Source: Erysipelotrichaceae bacterium (GTDB lineage Bacteria; Bacillota_I; Bacilli_A; Erysipelotrichales; Erysipelotrichaceae). From it: DNA of 64,000 nt. Position numbers and translations under genes: made by a program. The stretch is from positions 1 through 64,000 of the forward strand of contig JAFYHT010000038.1 in NCBI GenBank assembly GCA_017539025.1, given 5' to 3'. Below are positions 18,394 through 27,003 of the stretch, one piece after another. The notes under the pieces are model-generated. The model worked only from the letters and a program-made list of their open reading frames with translations, was not told the DNA's origin and did no database searches. Within the stretch, counting starts at the first letter, position 1; every line of letters starts with the position of its first letter.

Positions 18394-19323
18394 ATGGGTT
18401 CAATTATTCAAAAAATCAAAAAAGCAATTAAATATCCTCTTGCTGCATCAGTAATACTGTTAGGATATGAAAAGGCGGCATTTATTCCAGATGAAATTTA
18501 CTTGAGGATGATGTTCCGATATTTTACTGGTCGAAAATTGAATATCAAGAATCCGCAAACATATAACGAAAAGTTGCAATGGATCAAACTTTACGATAGA
18601 AAACCAATTTATACAATTATGGTTGATAAAGTAAAAGCAAGAGAATTTGTAGAAAATAGAATTGGAAATAACTATCTTATTCCTTTATTAGGAATTTGGG
18701 AGTCGCCTGATCAGATAGATTTTTCATCTCTGCCAAATCAATTCGTTTTAAAGTGTAACCACAATTCCGGTAAAGGCATGTGCATCTGCAAGGATAAATC
18801 AAAATTAGATATTGAAAGAACAAAAAAGAAATTGAACGAAGGACTTTCTGAGAATTATTTCTATCTAGGAAGAGAATGGCCGTATAAAAATGTTCCAAGA
18901 AGGATTCTTGGAGAAAAGTATATGGAGGATGAATCAGGAGAAGGATTAAATGACTACAAAGTTATGTGTTTTGATGGTGAACCTAAATTAATAGAATTGC
19001 ATATGGGAAGGTTTACGGATCATCAATCCCAAGATTTTTATGATATTCATTGGAACAAACTAAGCATCTCGCAAAACATGGTTTCACAATATAAAGTTAG
19101 TAAAACAATCTCGCCACCTCCTCCAGCACTTGAAGAAATGGTTAAACTTTCTAAGATACTTGCCGCTGATACCATGCATTTGCGTGTTGACTGGTATTCC
19201 GTAAATGGTAGACTCTATTTTGGAGAACTCACGTTTTTTGATGGCTCCGGATTCGATCCATACGATAAATATGAAGACGATTTAATGCTTGGAAGTTGGA
19301 TTACTCTTCCTAACAGCAAGTAA
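18394..19323 (+). CDS. TupA-like ATP-grasp protein
   Basis: A 309-residue protein with the TupA-like ATP-grasp layout: RKLNIKNPQTYNEKLQWIKL (about residue 48), the substrate region VDKVKAREFVENRIG, the ATP-binding strand FVLKCNHNSGKGMCICKDK (about residue 118), EKYMED and DYKVMCFDGEPKLIEL, and the metal site near FGELTFFDGSGFDP. In its founding member, TupA of a teichuronopeptide locus, the family is linked to amide bond formation in the wall polymer; many homologues are merely labelled glycosyltransferases. Here it is the last gene of cluster A and may attach an amino acid or amine to a uronic or acidic sugar. Substrate unknown. Confidence 0.8.
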   Translation: MGSIIQKIKKAIKYPLAASVILLGYEKAAFIPDEIYLRMMFRYFTGRKLNIKNPQTYNEKLQWIKLYDRKPIYTIMVDKVKAREFVENRIGNNYLIPLLGIWESPDQIDFSSLPNQFVLKCNHNSGKGMCICKDKSKLDIERTKKKLNEGLSENYFYLGREWPYKNVPRRILGEKYMEDESGEGLNDYKVMCFDGEPKLIELHMGRFTDHQSQDFYDIHWNKLSISQNMVSQYKVSKTISPPPPALEEMVKLSKILAADTMHLRVDWYSVNGRLYFGELTFFDGSGFDPYDKYEDDLMLGSWITLPNSK

Positions 19324-19401
19324 GCTTCTAAATATCGCAACTATTATTTTAAGTGTTTAAAATAAAGCATTAAAGATATGAATAATTCTTCTAGGAAAAT
19401 G

Positions 19402-19410
19402 TGTTATCAT
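19402..19410 (+). promoter_or_regulatory. Candidate extended -10 promoter for the ribozyme operon
   Basis: TGTTATCAT matches the extended -10 form TGnTATAAT except at one position. A convincing -35 is not visible. Transcription would start near 19417, about 40 bases before the predicted ribozyme cleavage site. Confidence 0.35.
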
Positions 19411-19455
19411 TGAAAAGTAAAACAGAAACTCATGAAAGGAGTGAAGAGTACTGTT

Positions 19456-19586
19456 AGCGCCTGGCCTTACGAAGGTGACGAGGATTGGCTGTTATCGAAA
19501 TACTCGGCGGATTCAGCCACGGTTTGATTTGGATCGAAAAAGAGAAAAGAAAAAAACAGAATCAAGACTGTAACAAAGGTTCTCTT
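19456..19586 (+). ncRNA. glmS ribozyme: glmS-class ribozyme/riboswitch (GlcN6P-sensing, self-cleaving)
   Basis: The conserved core is present in order: AGCGCC (19456-19461), TGACGAGG (19476-19483), TTATCGA (19492-19498) and TCGGCGGAT (19504-19512). Helices fit the known fold: P1 CCTT/AAGG (19465-19468/19472-19475, very short), P2 GGCTG/CAGCC (19487-19491/19514-19518), P2.2 by GCGCC with the GGCG of the core, P3 CGGTT/GATCG (19520-19524/19532-19536), P4 AAGAGAA/TTCTCTT (19540-19546/19580-19586) and P4.1 ACAG/CTGT (19556-19559/19568-19571). Cleavage is expected between 19456 and 19457. In known cases GlcN6P acts as cofactor, the leader is cut, and the downstream mRNA is degraded. The downstream operon lacks glmS and instead encodes an acetyltransferase, NagB and GlmM. 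Confidence 0.93.
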
Positions 19587-19611
19587 AACATATAAGCGTA
19601 TATAATTAATT

Positions 19612-19633
19612 GATCATAGTTTATGATCTTTTT
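19612..19633 (+). terminator. Possible leader terminator/attenuator after the ribozyme
   Basis: GATCATA/TATGATC (19612-19618, 19622-19628) with a 3-base loop followed by five T (19629-19633), 37 bases before the first start codon. The stem is short and AT-rich, so termination, if any, would be partial. It may lower basal expression of the operon. Confidence 0.35.
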
Positions 19634-19670
19634 GTGAATATGAATTAATAGAAAAAGAGGTATACAAAAC

Positions 19671-20327
19671 ATGTATAAGATTAGTGACTTGTATGATCTT
19701 GATCATACGTTAGCAAAAGATTATTTATTACAGTACGAATATCCCTGGGAAGCATTAAAGGGAATCAAAGATATGATCATCGCCTTAGGCAAGACATTAG
19801 GAGATGATTATGTTGAAGTCAAGGAGAATGTTTGGGTCCATAAGACAGCGACTGTATTTGAGAGTGCGTATTTAGGCGCCCCATGCATCATTGGTCCGGA
19901 AACAGAAGTCAGGCATTGTGCGTTCATTAGGGGTTCTGCCTTGGTTGGCGCAAATTGTGTTGTCGGTAACTCTGTTGAATTAAAGAACGTCATCTTATTT
20001 GACCATGTACAGACACCACATTACAACTATGTCGGTGATTCTATCTTGGGTTATTATTCCCATATGGGAGCCGGTTCCATTACTTCCAATGTCAAGAGTG
20101 ATAAGAAACTGGTCGTTGTACACAATGGATCTGAAACAATTGAAACAGGTATCAAGAAATTTGGTGCGATGTTAGGTGATTATGTGGAAGTCGGATGTAA
20201 CGCAGTATGTAACCCTGGAACAGTCATCGGCAGACACAGCAATGTCTATCCGACAAGCTGTGTCAGAGGTGTTGTTCCAACAAATAGTATCTATAAAGAC
20301 AATGGTGTCATCATTGAGAAATATTAA
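19671..20327 (+). CDS. Left-handed beta-helix amino-sugar-1-phosphate acetyltransferase (GlmU C-terminal-like)
   Basis: A 218-residue protein. Residues 1-45 form a short helical N-terminus (LYDLDHTLAKDYLLQ, PWEALKGI), and the rest is a hexapeptide-repeat beta-helix with VWVHKTATVFESAYLG, GPETEVRHCAFIRG and GYYSHMGAGSITSNVKSD, the latter close to the GlmU acetyltransferase loop. There is no pyrophosphorylase domain. It probably acetylates GlcN-1-P to GlcNAc-1-P. As first gene after the GlcN6P ribozyme, and followed by NagB and GlmM, it completes a route from fructose-6-P to GlcNAc-1-P. AGAGG lies at 19656-19660. The uridylyltransferase must be elsewhere. Many relatives are annotated as UDP-GlcNAc pyrophosphorylase-related; that name is probably inaccurate here. 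Confidence 0.82.
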   Translation: MYKISDLYDLDHTLAKDYLLQYEYPWEALKGIKDMIIALGKTLGDDYVEVKENVWVHKTATVFESAYLGAPCIIGPETEVRHCAFIRGSALVGANCVVGNSVELKNVILFDHVQTPHYNYVGDSILGYYSHMGAGSITSNVKSDKKLVVVHNGSETIETGIKKFGAMLGDYVEVGCNAVCNPGTVIGRHSNVYPTSCVRGVVPTNSIYKDNGVIIEKY

Positions 20328-20346
20328 AAAAAGGAGTTTAAGAAAT

Positions 20347-21138
20347 ATGCGAGTCGTAATTCAGGATAACTATGACAAGATGTGTGAATGGGCTGCAAAC
20401 TATATTGCAGACAAGATCAATAATCACAAGGAAGAAAGGCCTTTTGTATTAGGCCTTCCTACAGGATCTTCTCCAATCGGTGTCTATCAGAGATTGGTAA
20501 AGATGAATAAAGAGGGTAAAGTATCATTCAGAAATGTTGTTACTTTCAATATGGATGAGTATTTAGGCATACCTCATGAACATGATCAGTCCTATTGGTA
20601 TTTCATGCATGACAACTTCTTTGATCATTTAGTTGATATGAAGCCTGAAAATATCAATATCTTAAACGGCATGACAGATGATGCAATCAAGGAGTGTGCA
20701 GACTATGAAGCTAAGATTGCTTCTTATGGAGGAATCGACTTATTCATGGGAGGCATCGGTGTGGATGGCCATCTGGCTTTCAATGAACCGTTTACTTCGT
20801 TAAGTTCAAGAACAGGCTTAAGAGATCTGACAACTGACACACGTATCGTTAATTCCAGATTCTTCGGCAATGATCCGGAAAAAGTCCCTGCTCAGGCATT
20901 AAGTGTCGGTATCGGTACAGTTACTGATTCCAAGGAAGTATTAGTCCTTATCTCAGGCCACAACAAGGCAAGAGCTTTAGCTGCGACTGTTGAAGGTTCT
21001 GTCTCACAGAAGTGGACTTGTTCAGCTTTACAGATGCACAATGGTGCGATCATTGCTTGTGATGAAGCAGCATGTGGCGAACTGACAGTTGATACCTACA
21101 AGTATTTCCTGGATATCGAGAGAAAGGAAAGACTGTAA
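20347..21138 (+). CDS. nagB: Glucosamine-6-phosphate deaminase/isomerase (NagB)
   Basis: A 263-residue protein closely resembling E. coli NagB along its length: FVLGLPTGSSP (phosphate loop), VVTFNMDEYLGI (catalytic Asp of MDEY), LFMGGIGVDGHLAFNEP (catalytic Asp, His and Glu), SSRTGLRDLT and NSRFFGNDPEKVP. It interconverts GlcN6P with fructose-6-P and ammonia. The ATG at 20347 is chosen because AAGGAG lies at 20331-20336 and MRVVIQDNYDKM matches the family start, although the frame is open back to 20176. It shares the operon and the GlcN6P ribozyme with GlmM, which argues for use in the biosynthetic (aminating) direction. That direction is inference. Confidence 0.93.
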   Translation: MRVVIQDNYDKMCEWAANYIADKINNHKEERPFVLGLPTGSSPIGVYQRLVKMNKEGKVSFRNVVTFNMDEYLGIPHEHDQSYWYFMHDNFFDHLVDMKPENINILNGMTDDAIKECADYEAKIASYGGIDLFMGGIGVDGHLAFNEPFTSLSSRTGLRDLTTDTRIVNSRFFGNDPEKVPAQALSVGIGTVTDSKEVLVLISGHNKARALAATVEGSVSQKWTCSALQMHNGAIIACDEAACGELTVDTYKYFLDIERKERL

Positions 21139-21139
21139 T

Positions 21140-22486
21140 ATGGGTAAGTATTTCGGAACTGATGGTTTCAGAGGAGAAGCCAATAAAAATCTGACTTTTG
21201 AACATGCGGTCAAGATCGGAAGATTCTTGGGTTGGTACTATGGTAAGAGATCAGAAAAGAAGTGTAAGGTCGTTATTGGTAAGGATACCAGAAGATCTTC
21301 CTACATGTTTGAATATGCATTGTGTACAGGATTAATGGCTTCTGGTGCAGATGCTTATATCATGCATGTAACTACAACTCCAAGCGTTGCATATATTACA
21401 AGAGTTGATGACTTTGATTGTGGCATCATGATCTCTGCTTCTCATAATCCATTCTATGACAATGGTATTAAGTTATTGAATGGAAACGGCGAGAAGATGG
21501 ATGAAGAGACCATTGAAATGGTTGAAAACTATATCGATGGTACTTTGGAAATACCTCTTGCAGAAAGAGAAGAGATCGGAAGAACCATTGACTATGTTTC
21601 CGGAAGAAACAGATATATCGGTTATCTGATCTCCATGTCCAAGTATTCTTTCAAGGATGTCAAGGTAGGCTTGGATGTTGCCAATGGTGCTGCCTGGAGT
21701 ATTGCCAAGTCTGTTTTTGATGCATTAGGTGCTAAAACATATGTCATAAATGATGAACCTAACGGCGTGAATATCAATACCGATTGTGGTTCTACACACA
21801 TTGAACACTTACAGAAGTTCGTTGTAGAAAAAGGTCTGGATATCGGCTTTGCCTATGATGGCGATGCGGACAGATGCTTATGCGTTGACGAAAAGGGCAA
21901 TGTCGTGACAGGCGATCATATCCTGTACATCTATGGCTTATACATGAAGGAAAGAGGCAAGTTATTAAATAACAAGGTCGTTACGACTGTTATGTCTAAC
22001 TTTGGCTTATATAAGGCTTTAGATAAGGTCGACATCGAATACGAAAAGACCAAGGTCGGTGACAAGTATGTCTATGAAAACATGGTACAAAATGGTCATC
22101 GAATTGGCGGCGAACAGAGCGGCCACATCATCTTCACCAAATATGCGACAACGGGTGATGGTATCTTAACATCATTAAAGATGATGGAAGTCATGCTGGC
22201 AAAGGAGAAGAAGATGTCCGAACTGGCAGCTCCTGTCGTGTTCTATCCTCAGGTTTTGAAGAATGTACGTGTGAAATCAAAACCCGATGCGCAAAACGAT
22301 CCGGATGTTCAGGCGGCTGTTGCGAAAGTTGCCGAGGAATTGGGTGATGATGGAAGGATCCTTGTCAGGGAGAGTGGTACAGAGCCGGTCATTCGAGTCA
22401 TGGTCGAGGCAGGAAGCGATGAAACTTGTGAGAAATATGTCGATCAGGTCATCGAGGTAATCAAGGAAAAGGGCCATCTGGCTTAA
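21140..22486 (+). CDS. glmM: Phosphoglucosamine mutase (GlmM)
   Basis: A 448-residue alpha-D-phosphohexomutase that interconverts GlcN-6-P and GlcN-1-P. KYFGTDGFRGEANKNLT is the GlmM N-terminus; MISASHNPFYDNGIK holds the phosphoserine; FAYDGDADRCLCVDE is the metal loop; GGEQSGHIIF the sugar-binding loop; and RESGTEPVIRVMVE the phosphate-binding loop. These match GlmM rather than phosphoglucomutase/PMM. The ATG at 21140 lies 1 base after the nagB stop, although the frame is open from 21089. An intrinsic terminator follows. It supplies GlcN-1-P to the acetyltransferase encoded first in the operon. Confidence 0.94.
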   Translation: MGKYFGTDGFRGEANKNLTFEHAVKIGRFLGWYYGKRSEKKCKVVIGKDTRRSSYMFEYALCTGLMASGADAYIMHVTTTPSVAYITRVDDFDCGIMISASHNPFYDNGIKLLNGNGEKMDEETIEMVENYIDGTLEIPLAEREEIGRTIDYVSGRNRYIGYLISMSKYSFKDVKVGLDVANGAAWSIAKSVFDALGAKTYVINDEPNGVNINTDCGSTHIEHLQKFVVEKGLDIGFAYDGDADRCLCVDEKGNVVTGDHILYIYGLYMKERGKLLNNKVVTTVMSNFGLYKALDKVDIEYEKTKVGDKYVYENMVQNGHRIGGEQSGHIIFTKYATTGDGILTSLKMMEVMLAKEKKMSELAAPVVFYPQVLKNVRVKSKPDAQNDPDVQAAVAKVAEELGDDGRILVRESGTEPVIRVMVEAGSDETCEKYVDQVIEVIKEKGHLA

Positions 22487-22507
22487 GAACGATAAACAAA
22501 CTGTTTG

Positions 22508-22541
22508 GAATGGTTCTGGTTCTCCGGAACCATTCTTTTTT
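22508..22541 (+). terminator. Rho-independent terminator of the nagB-glmM operon
   Basis: Perfect 9-bp stem GAATGGTTC/GAACCATTC (22508-22516, 22527-22535), 10-base loop, then six T (22536-22541), 21 bases after the glmM stop. Confidence 0.92.
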
Positions 22542-22622
22542 GGATACGAGAAATTTCACTAAGAAATGAGAATTAAGATATACTAGTAGATGTAGGAAAC
22601 AACGATTTTTTGTTGTGTTTAA

Positions 22623-25600
22623 ATGGGAATGGAAACACTTGACAGGAGAGAGTTTCTGATACCGGATCAGAGTACCAGGCAATTAGAAGAACAGGCTTCT
22701 GATTTTCTGAAATCAGGTTATTTTTTTGCGGCACTTCAATTCTATAAAAAACTATTGGAAACTCAACCGGAAAACAAGGATTATCGGTTAGCCTGTCTGA
22801 TGGCTCAGAATAATGTGAAAGATGAAGGAAATCTGATTGGTTTTTATCAGAATCTTTATTCTGATGCGAAATATGAAAAGAAAAAGGCATGTGAGGAAGA
22901 TACTTCTTATATTGAGGAGATGCTGGAGAAGTCTTATGTTGAAGACTATCTGGAGAAGGATGAGATACGTAGAGTTTTTGATTTTGATCTGGAATACGAT
23001 TCTGTTTATTCCTGCAGAATAAAACAGAAAGAAGAAATAATCAAGTTTATTGAAGAAGATGATCATCTTTCCTGGCTGAAGAATAAAGGGTTCAGCGAGA
23101 TCAACGAGATCATCAGAGCTTATGACAAGCGCATCGATAATGCCGAGCTTGAGGATAAGCAGCATTCCGATGCGATCAGGAATGAATATCAGAGATTTTT
23201 ATATCGGGCTTATTCCAGGGCAAAGGATCTCAATCGGAAGGCTAAGAATCAGAAAGAAGAAGATTACAAGAAACTGATCGACCGATACGAGAAGAGTCAG
23301 GATATCTCTGAATTAAGGGATCTGGTCGTGTCTTTTGGAAGCTTTAAAGACTATAAGCAGGCAAAGAGGTATATTTTTTCCTGTGAAGAAAAGATCGAAG
23401 AACTGAAGAAACAGAATGAAGATGTTTCTTTGAAAAAGAACATTGATGAATCGATCGATCAGGCAAGGACTTCTTTACTGAAGAAGAGATTTGGGGAAGC
23501 CTATGATCGTTTTGCCAAGGTCGTGTCTTTGGATCCGGAAAATGAAGAAGCCCACATCGGTATCCTGATGGCTCAGACCAAGACGATCGATCTGGATGAA
23601 CTCTTTGATTACTATAAGGCTCTCTACAGTGAAGACAAGAAAGAGAAATACGAGGCTGTTGAAGAAGACAGCAAACATATCGAAGAGATGGCAGAAAAGT
23701 ATTATCTGCCGGATTATCTTGATAAAGAAACGATTAGAGAAAAGTATCTCTTTGACAGGTCTTATCTTTCTTCTTTGGATAATCGTTTGAATGAAGAAAG
23801 CCAGATCAGAGAAGAACTGGAGATGAATCCGGTCTTTGTGTGGCTTTCTGAACATGGTTCAAAGGATTTCAAGAAGCGGATCGATGATCTCTATGATACA
23901 TATCAGAGAAGAGTCATAGAGGCAAAGGAAGAAGATGAAAAGAATATCGAAAGGATCAGAAACGAATATCAGCGTTTCCTTTTCAAGACGTATGCAGATA
24001 TTAAGAAGCTGTATAACAATGCAAATGATAGAAAAGATGAAGAATACAGAAGCATCATTTCTTCTTACAATAGCATTTCTAATGAAAAAGAGTTAAATGA
24101 TCTGATCGAAAGATTAAAGGCTTTAGACAACTATAAGGATTCTGAACGGTATATCGGTTTATGTCAGATCAGGATCAATGAGATCGAAAAGAGAAGAAAG
24201 AAAGAGTATAACGATCAGGAGATAGAGACAACTCTGATCGCAGGAAGAAGCTATCTTCTAGCCGGGAACAAGGATCTTGCTAACAGGAGTTTTGATAAGG
24301 TTTTATCATTAGATGAAGGCAATCCTTATGCTTATCTTGGTATCTTGATGATCGAGACAGGAACAAGGGATTATGAGAGCCTGATCAGATACTATCAGGA
24401 TCTGTATACGGAGGATGTTTCAGAAGCTCTGGAAGGCTGTCCGATCGATCGTTTCCATATCGATGAGATCGCTGATCAGTATTATATTCCGGGTTATTTT
24501 GAGAAAGACAGTATTCGAAGATACTACAATTTTGATCGTTCCTATGAGTCTTATACGAAGTCAAGGATCGATCAGAAGAAACAGCTGGAAGAAGAAATGG
24601 ATCTCAATCCATTATTCGTCAAGATCAGTGAAAGAAAAGATGATGAGATCAATGATATCTTCGATAGGATCCTAAACGCGTATGATGAAAGGATCAGGCA
24701 GTCAAAGGAAAATGACTCAAAACAGTGTAAATCCATTCAACATATTTATGAGATCTATCTGAAAGAGACTGATCGTACGATCGAGAAGATCTATGATGAG
24801 AAGCTGAAAGAGAGAAACGATGATCTTGAAGCACGATATAAAGAGAATGTCAATTCTTATTTTGAGAGTGAAGATCCGGATGAACTGGAATCATTGGTTG
24901 AGAAATTTGAAAATGACAGAGACTATAAGGACAGTGAAAGCTATATCGATAGATGCAAGGAAAAGGCGAAACAGTTACGTATCGAGAGAGAAAGAGATAC
25001 GCTGGATGCTTTATTCAATGAAGGTGATGAGCTTTTAGAAAAAGGTCTTTACAATCAGGCAAAAGAGAAATATGTCTCTTATCTGAAGATCAATCCAGAT
25101 GACGAGGATGCCCATCTCTATTTGCTGATGGCTGAAACGCATACGGAAGATATCGATTCCCTGTTTGATTATTATAAAAGACTTTATGGAGAAGAGATTC
25201 CAGAGACGTTTGAAGTCGAAGATGATCGAAGAGATCACATTGAAGAGATCTGTGAAAAGTGTTATATTCCGGGAGATCTTGAAAAAGACGAGATCAGGAA
25301 ACAGTATCACTTTGACAGGTCTTATGAGTCTTTCTTGAACAACAGGATCATTCAGAAGAAGGAGATCGAGAATGAGGTTGAGTTCAATCCTTCTTTGTTG
25401 TGGCTGAAGGAAAACGGTTCTGCCAAGGTCAGAGGCTGTATCGATGATCTTCTGGATCACTATAGCGACAGGATCAGAGAATCGGAAAAACAAGATCAGG
25501 CGAATGTCGAGCTCATCAGGAAAGAATACCGTTCTTTTGTCCGTGAAAAAGACAGAGAGATCCGTTCTTTGTATAATGCTTTGCTGAAAGAAAGGAATGA

Positions 25601-27002
25601 AGAAAGAAGAAGAGCGGAAAAAGAAAGAAAAGCTCTTGAGCAGAAACAAAGAGAAGAGGAAGAAAGACTCAGAAAAGAAAAGGAAGAAAAAGAAAGAGCT
25701 GAGCTCGAACAGAAAGAATTAGAGAAACAGCAGTATTTAGAGTCGGAAAAAGAAAAAAGAAGGATCGAAAGAGAAAAGGCCGATCTTGAAAGACGAACTT
25801 TAAGAGAGCTTGAAAAAGAGAGAAAGAGACAGGAAAAAGCCGAGTCTGAAGAAAAAGAACTCGAAAAACAAAGATTATCGCAACTGGAAAGAGAAGAAAA
25901 GAGAAAGGCCAAAGAAAAGGCTGATCTTGAAAGACAGGCTCAAAGGAGGCTCGAAAAAGAAAGAAAGAAACAGGAAAGAGCCAGATTACTTGAAGAAAGA
26001 AGAAAGAAGAAAGAAGCAGCTGTTCCTGCTGAAGGTTCTTTTAAAGAGAAAACAGTGTTTAAGCCGAATATCGGTATCGTCATGGCTGTGATCTCTTTAC
26101 TGATCCTTGGAGCTGTGTCTTATACATATCTGCTTGTGCCGATGAATAAGTATAATGATGCGCTTGCGATGGTTGAAGAAGGAAACTACGATGACGCGAT
26201 TGCTTTGTTTACAGAATTGGGTGATTATCGTGATTCTGTATATAAGGTGAAAGAAACATCATATCAGAAAGCAGATGATCTGTATCGTTCAGGTGATCTG
26301 ATTGCTGCGGCAAATTCGTTCAAGGATCTGCGTTTTGATGACAGCGAAGACAGAGTCAAAGCGATCAAGGATCAGATGATGAGTGATTGCAAGATCGGCG
26401 ATACGATCATTTTCGGTCAGTATGAACAGGATGGAAATCTCGATAACGGCAGAGAGTTTATTGAGTGGGAAGTGCTGGACATTCAGGAAGGAAGCATCCT
26501 GGTGATCTCAAAATACGGCATTGAAGCACAGAAGTTCAATTCGACATCTTCTGAGACTTACTGGATCAACAGTACCATCAGGACATGGCTGAACGGCAGA
26601 TTTGCGGATAATGCGTTTGACAGCGAAAATCCCTCTATGGTCTTACAGAGCACATTGACGAATTATCAGTATCCGTTTATAGAAGATGAAAACGAAACTG
26701 ATGCAGATGAGATCGAGATGGAAGTATATGAAACAAGAGACAATCTGTTCCTCTTAAGTCAGGAAGAAGTGGAACAGTATTATCCTGATGAAATCTTGCG
26801 GAAGTGTCTGGCAACGGAATATGCGATCGAAAACGGCGTCGGTGCAAATGCGGACAACAGCTGCAGCTGGTGGCTCAGGTCACCGAACACGTCAAAAGAC
26901 AATACGTCACAGATCATCAGAGGATCCGATGGCGTAATCACTTCTTCGATGTATGAAATTACCAACGCAGTCAGACCTGCGATGTGGTTGAAACACGACT
27001 GA
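22623..27002 (+). CDS. Large repeat/coiled-coil membrane protein with extracytoplasmic DUF6273-like domain
   Basis: A 1459-residue protein with unusual layout. Residues about 15-1000 are four repeats of 255-260 residues, each opening with a TPR-like helical pair (for example FGEAYDRFAKVVSLDPENEE) and a conserved block ending YxPxYxxKxxIRxxYxFDRSY. Residues about 990-1135 are a long Glu/Lys/Arg coiled coil. One membrane span follows (about 1150-1171, VMAVISLLILGAVSYTYLLV). Outside come a short TPR-like pair with GDYRDS and a C-terminal domain from about 1256 (GDTIIFGQYEQDG, WEVLDIQ, TYWINSTIRTWLN, SWWLRSP), matching the DUF6273 pattern. There is no signal peptide, so the repeats are predicted to be cytoplasmic. 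A -10-like TATACT lies at 22579-22584; no clear ribosome binding site precedes the ATG. Function unknown; a scaffold is possible. Confidence 0.85.
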   Translation: MGMETLDRREFLIPDQSTRQLEEQASDFLKSGYFFAALQFYKKLLETQPENKDYRLACLMAQNNVKDEGNLIGFYQNLYSDAKYEKKKACEEDTSYIEEMLEKSYVEDYLEKDEIRRVFDFDLEYDSVYSCRIKQKEEIIKFIEEDDHLSWLKNKGFSEINEIIRAYDKRIDNAELEDKQHSDAIRNEYQRFLYRAYSRAKDLNRKAKNQKEEDYKKLIDRYEKSQDISELRDLVVSFGSFKDYKQAKRYIFSCEEKIEELKKQNEDVSLKKNIDESIDQARTSLLKKRFGEAYDRFAKVVSLDPENEEAHIGILMAQTKTIDLDELFDYYKALYSEDKKEKYEAVEEDSKHIEEMAEKYYLPDYLDKETIREKYLFDRSYLSSLDNRLNEESQIREELEMNPVFVWLSEHGSKDFKKRIDDLYDTYQRRVIEAKEEDEKNIERIRNEYQRFLFKTYADIKKLYNNANDRKDEEYRSIISSYNSISNEKELNDLIERLKALDNYKDSERYIGLCQIRINEIEKRRKKEYNDQEIETTLIAGRSYLLAGNKDLANRSFDKVLSLDEGNPYAYLGILMIETGTRDYESLIRYYQDLYTEDVSEALEGCPIDRFHIDEIADQYYIPGYFEKDSIRRYYNFDRSYESYTKSRIDQKKQLEEEMDLNPLFVKISERKDDEINDIFDRILNAYDERIRQSKENDSKQCKSIQHIYEIYLKETDRTIEKIYDEKLKERNDDLEARYKENVNSYFESEDPDELESLVEKFENDRDYKDSESYIDRCKEKAKQLRIERERDTLDALFNEGDELLEKGLYNQAKEKYVSYLKINPDDEDAHLYLLMAETHTEDIDSLFDYYKRLYGEEIPETFEVEDDRRDHIEEICEKCYIPGDLEKDEIRKQYHFDRSYESFLNNRIIQKKEIENEVEFNPSLLWLKENGSAKVRGCIDDLLDHYSDRIRESEKQDQANVELIRKEYRSFVREKDREIRSLYNALLKERNEERRRAEKERKALEQKQREEEERLRKEKEEKERAELEQKELEKQQYLESEKEKRRIEREKADLERRTLRELEKERKRQEKAESEEKELEKQRLSQLEREEKRKAKEKADLERQAQRRLEKERKKQERARLLEERRKKKEAAVPAEGSFKEKTVFKPNIGIVMAVISLLILGAVSYTYLLVPMNKYNDALAMVEEGNYDDAIALFTELGDYRDSVYKVKETSYQKADDLYRSGDLIAAANSFKDLRFDDSEDRVKAIKDQMMSDCKIGDTIIFGQYEQDGNLDNGREFIEWEVLDIQEGSILVISKYGIEAQKFNSTSSETYWINSTIRTWLNGRFADNAFDSENPSMVLQSTLTNYQYPFIEDENETDADEIEMEVYETRDNLFLLSQEEVEQYYPDEILRKCLATEYAIENGVGANADNSCSWWLRSPNTSKDNTSQIIRGSDGVITSSMYEITNAVRPAMWLKHD
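22690..25590 (+). repeat. Four tandem coding repeats of about 255-260 codons
   Basis: Aligned by the loop after the first helical pair, the copies recur at about 22769, 23534, 24316 and 25088, spacings of roughly 765-780 bases. Shared protein landmarks in each copy are LMAQ/LMIE/LMAE, a Phe/Tyr-rich segment before LYxED, the block IEEMxEKxY, and FDRSYxS (EYDSVYS in copy 1). Divergence between copies is high, so this is an old protein repeat, not a recent DNA duplication. Confidence 0.75.
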
Positions 27003-27003
27003 T

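Noticed and set aside
19346..19363. ATTTTAA/TTAAAAT hairpin after the TupA-like gene, considered as a terminator.
   Set aside because: All pairs are A-T and no T-run follows; too weak to call.
20176..20346. N-terminal extension of NagB upstream of 20347.
   Set aside because: It lies inside the acetyltransferase gene, does not resemble NagB, and a good AAGGAG precedes 20347.
25496..25912. Minus-strand frame rich in Ser/Phe opposite the coiled-coil region.
   Set aside because: Low-complexity mirror of the Glu/Lys/Arg codons on the plus strand; no start signal or homology.
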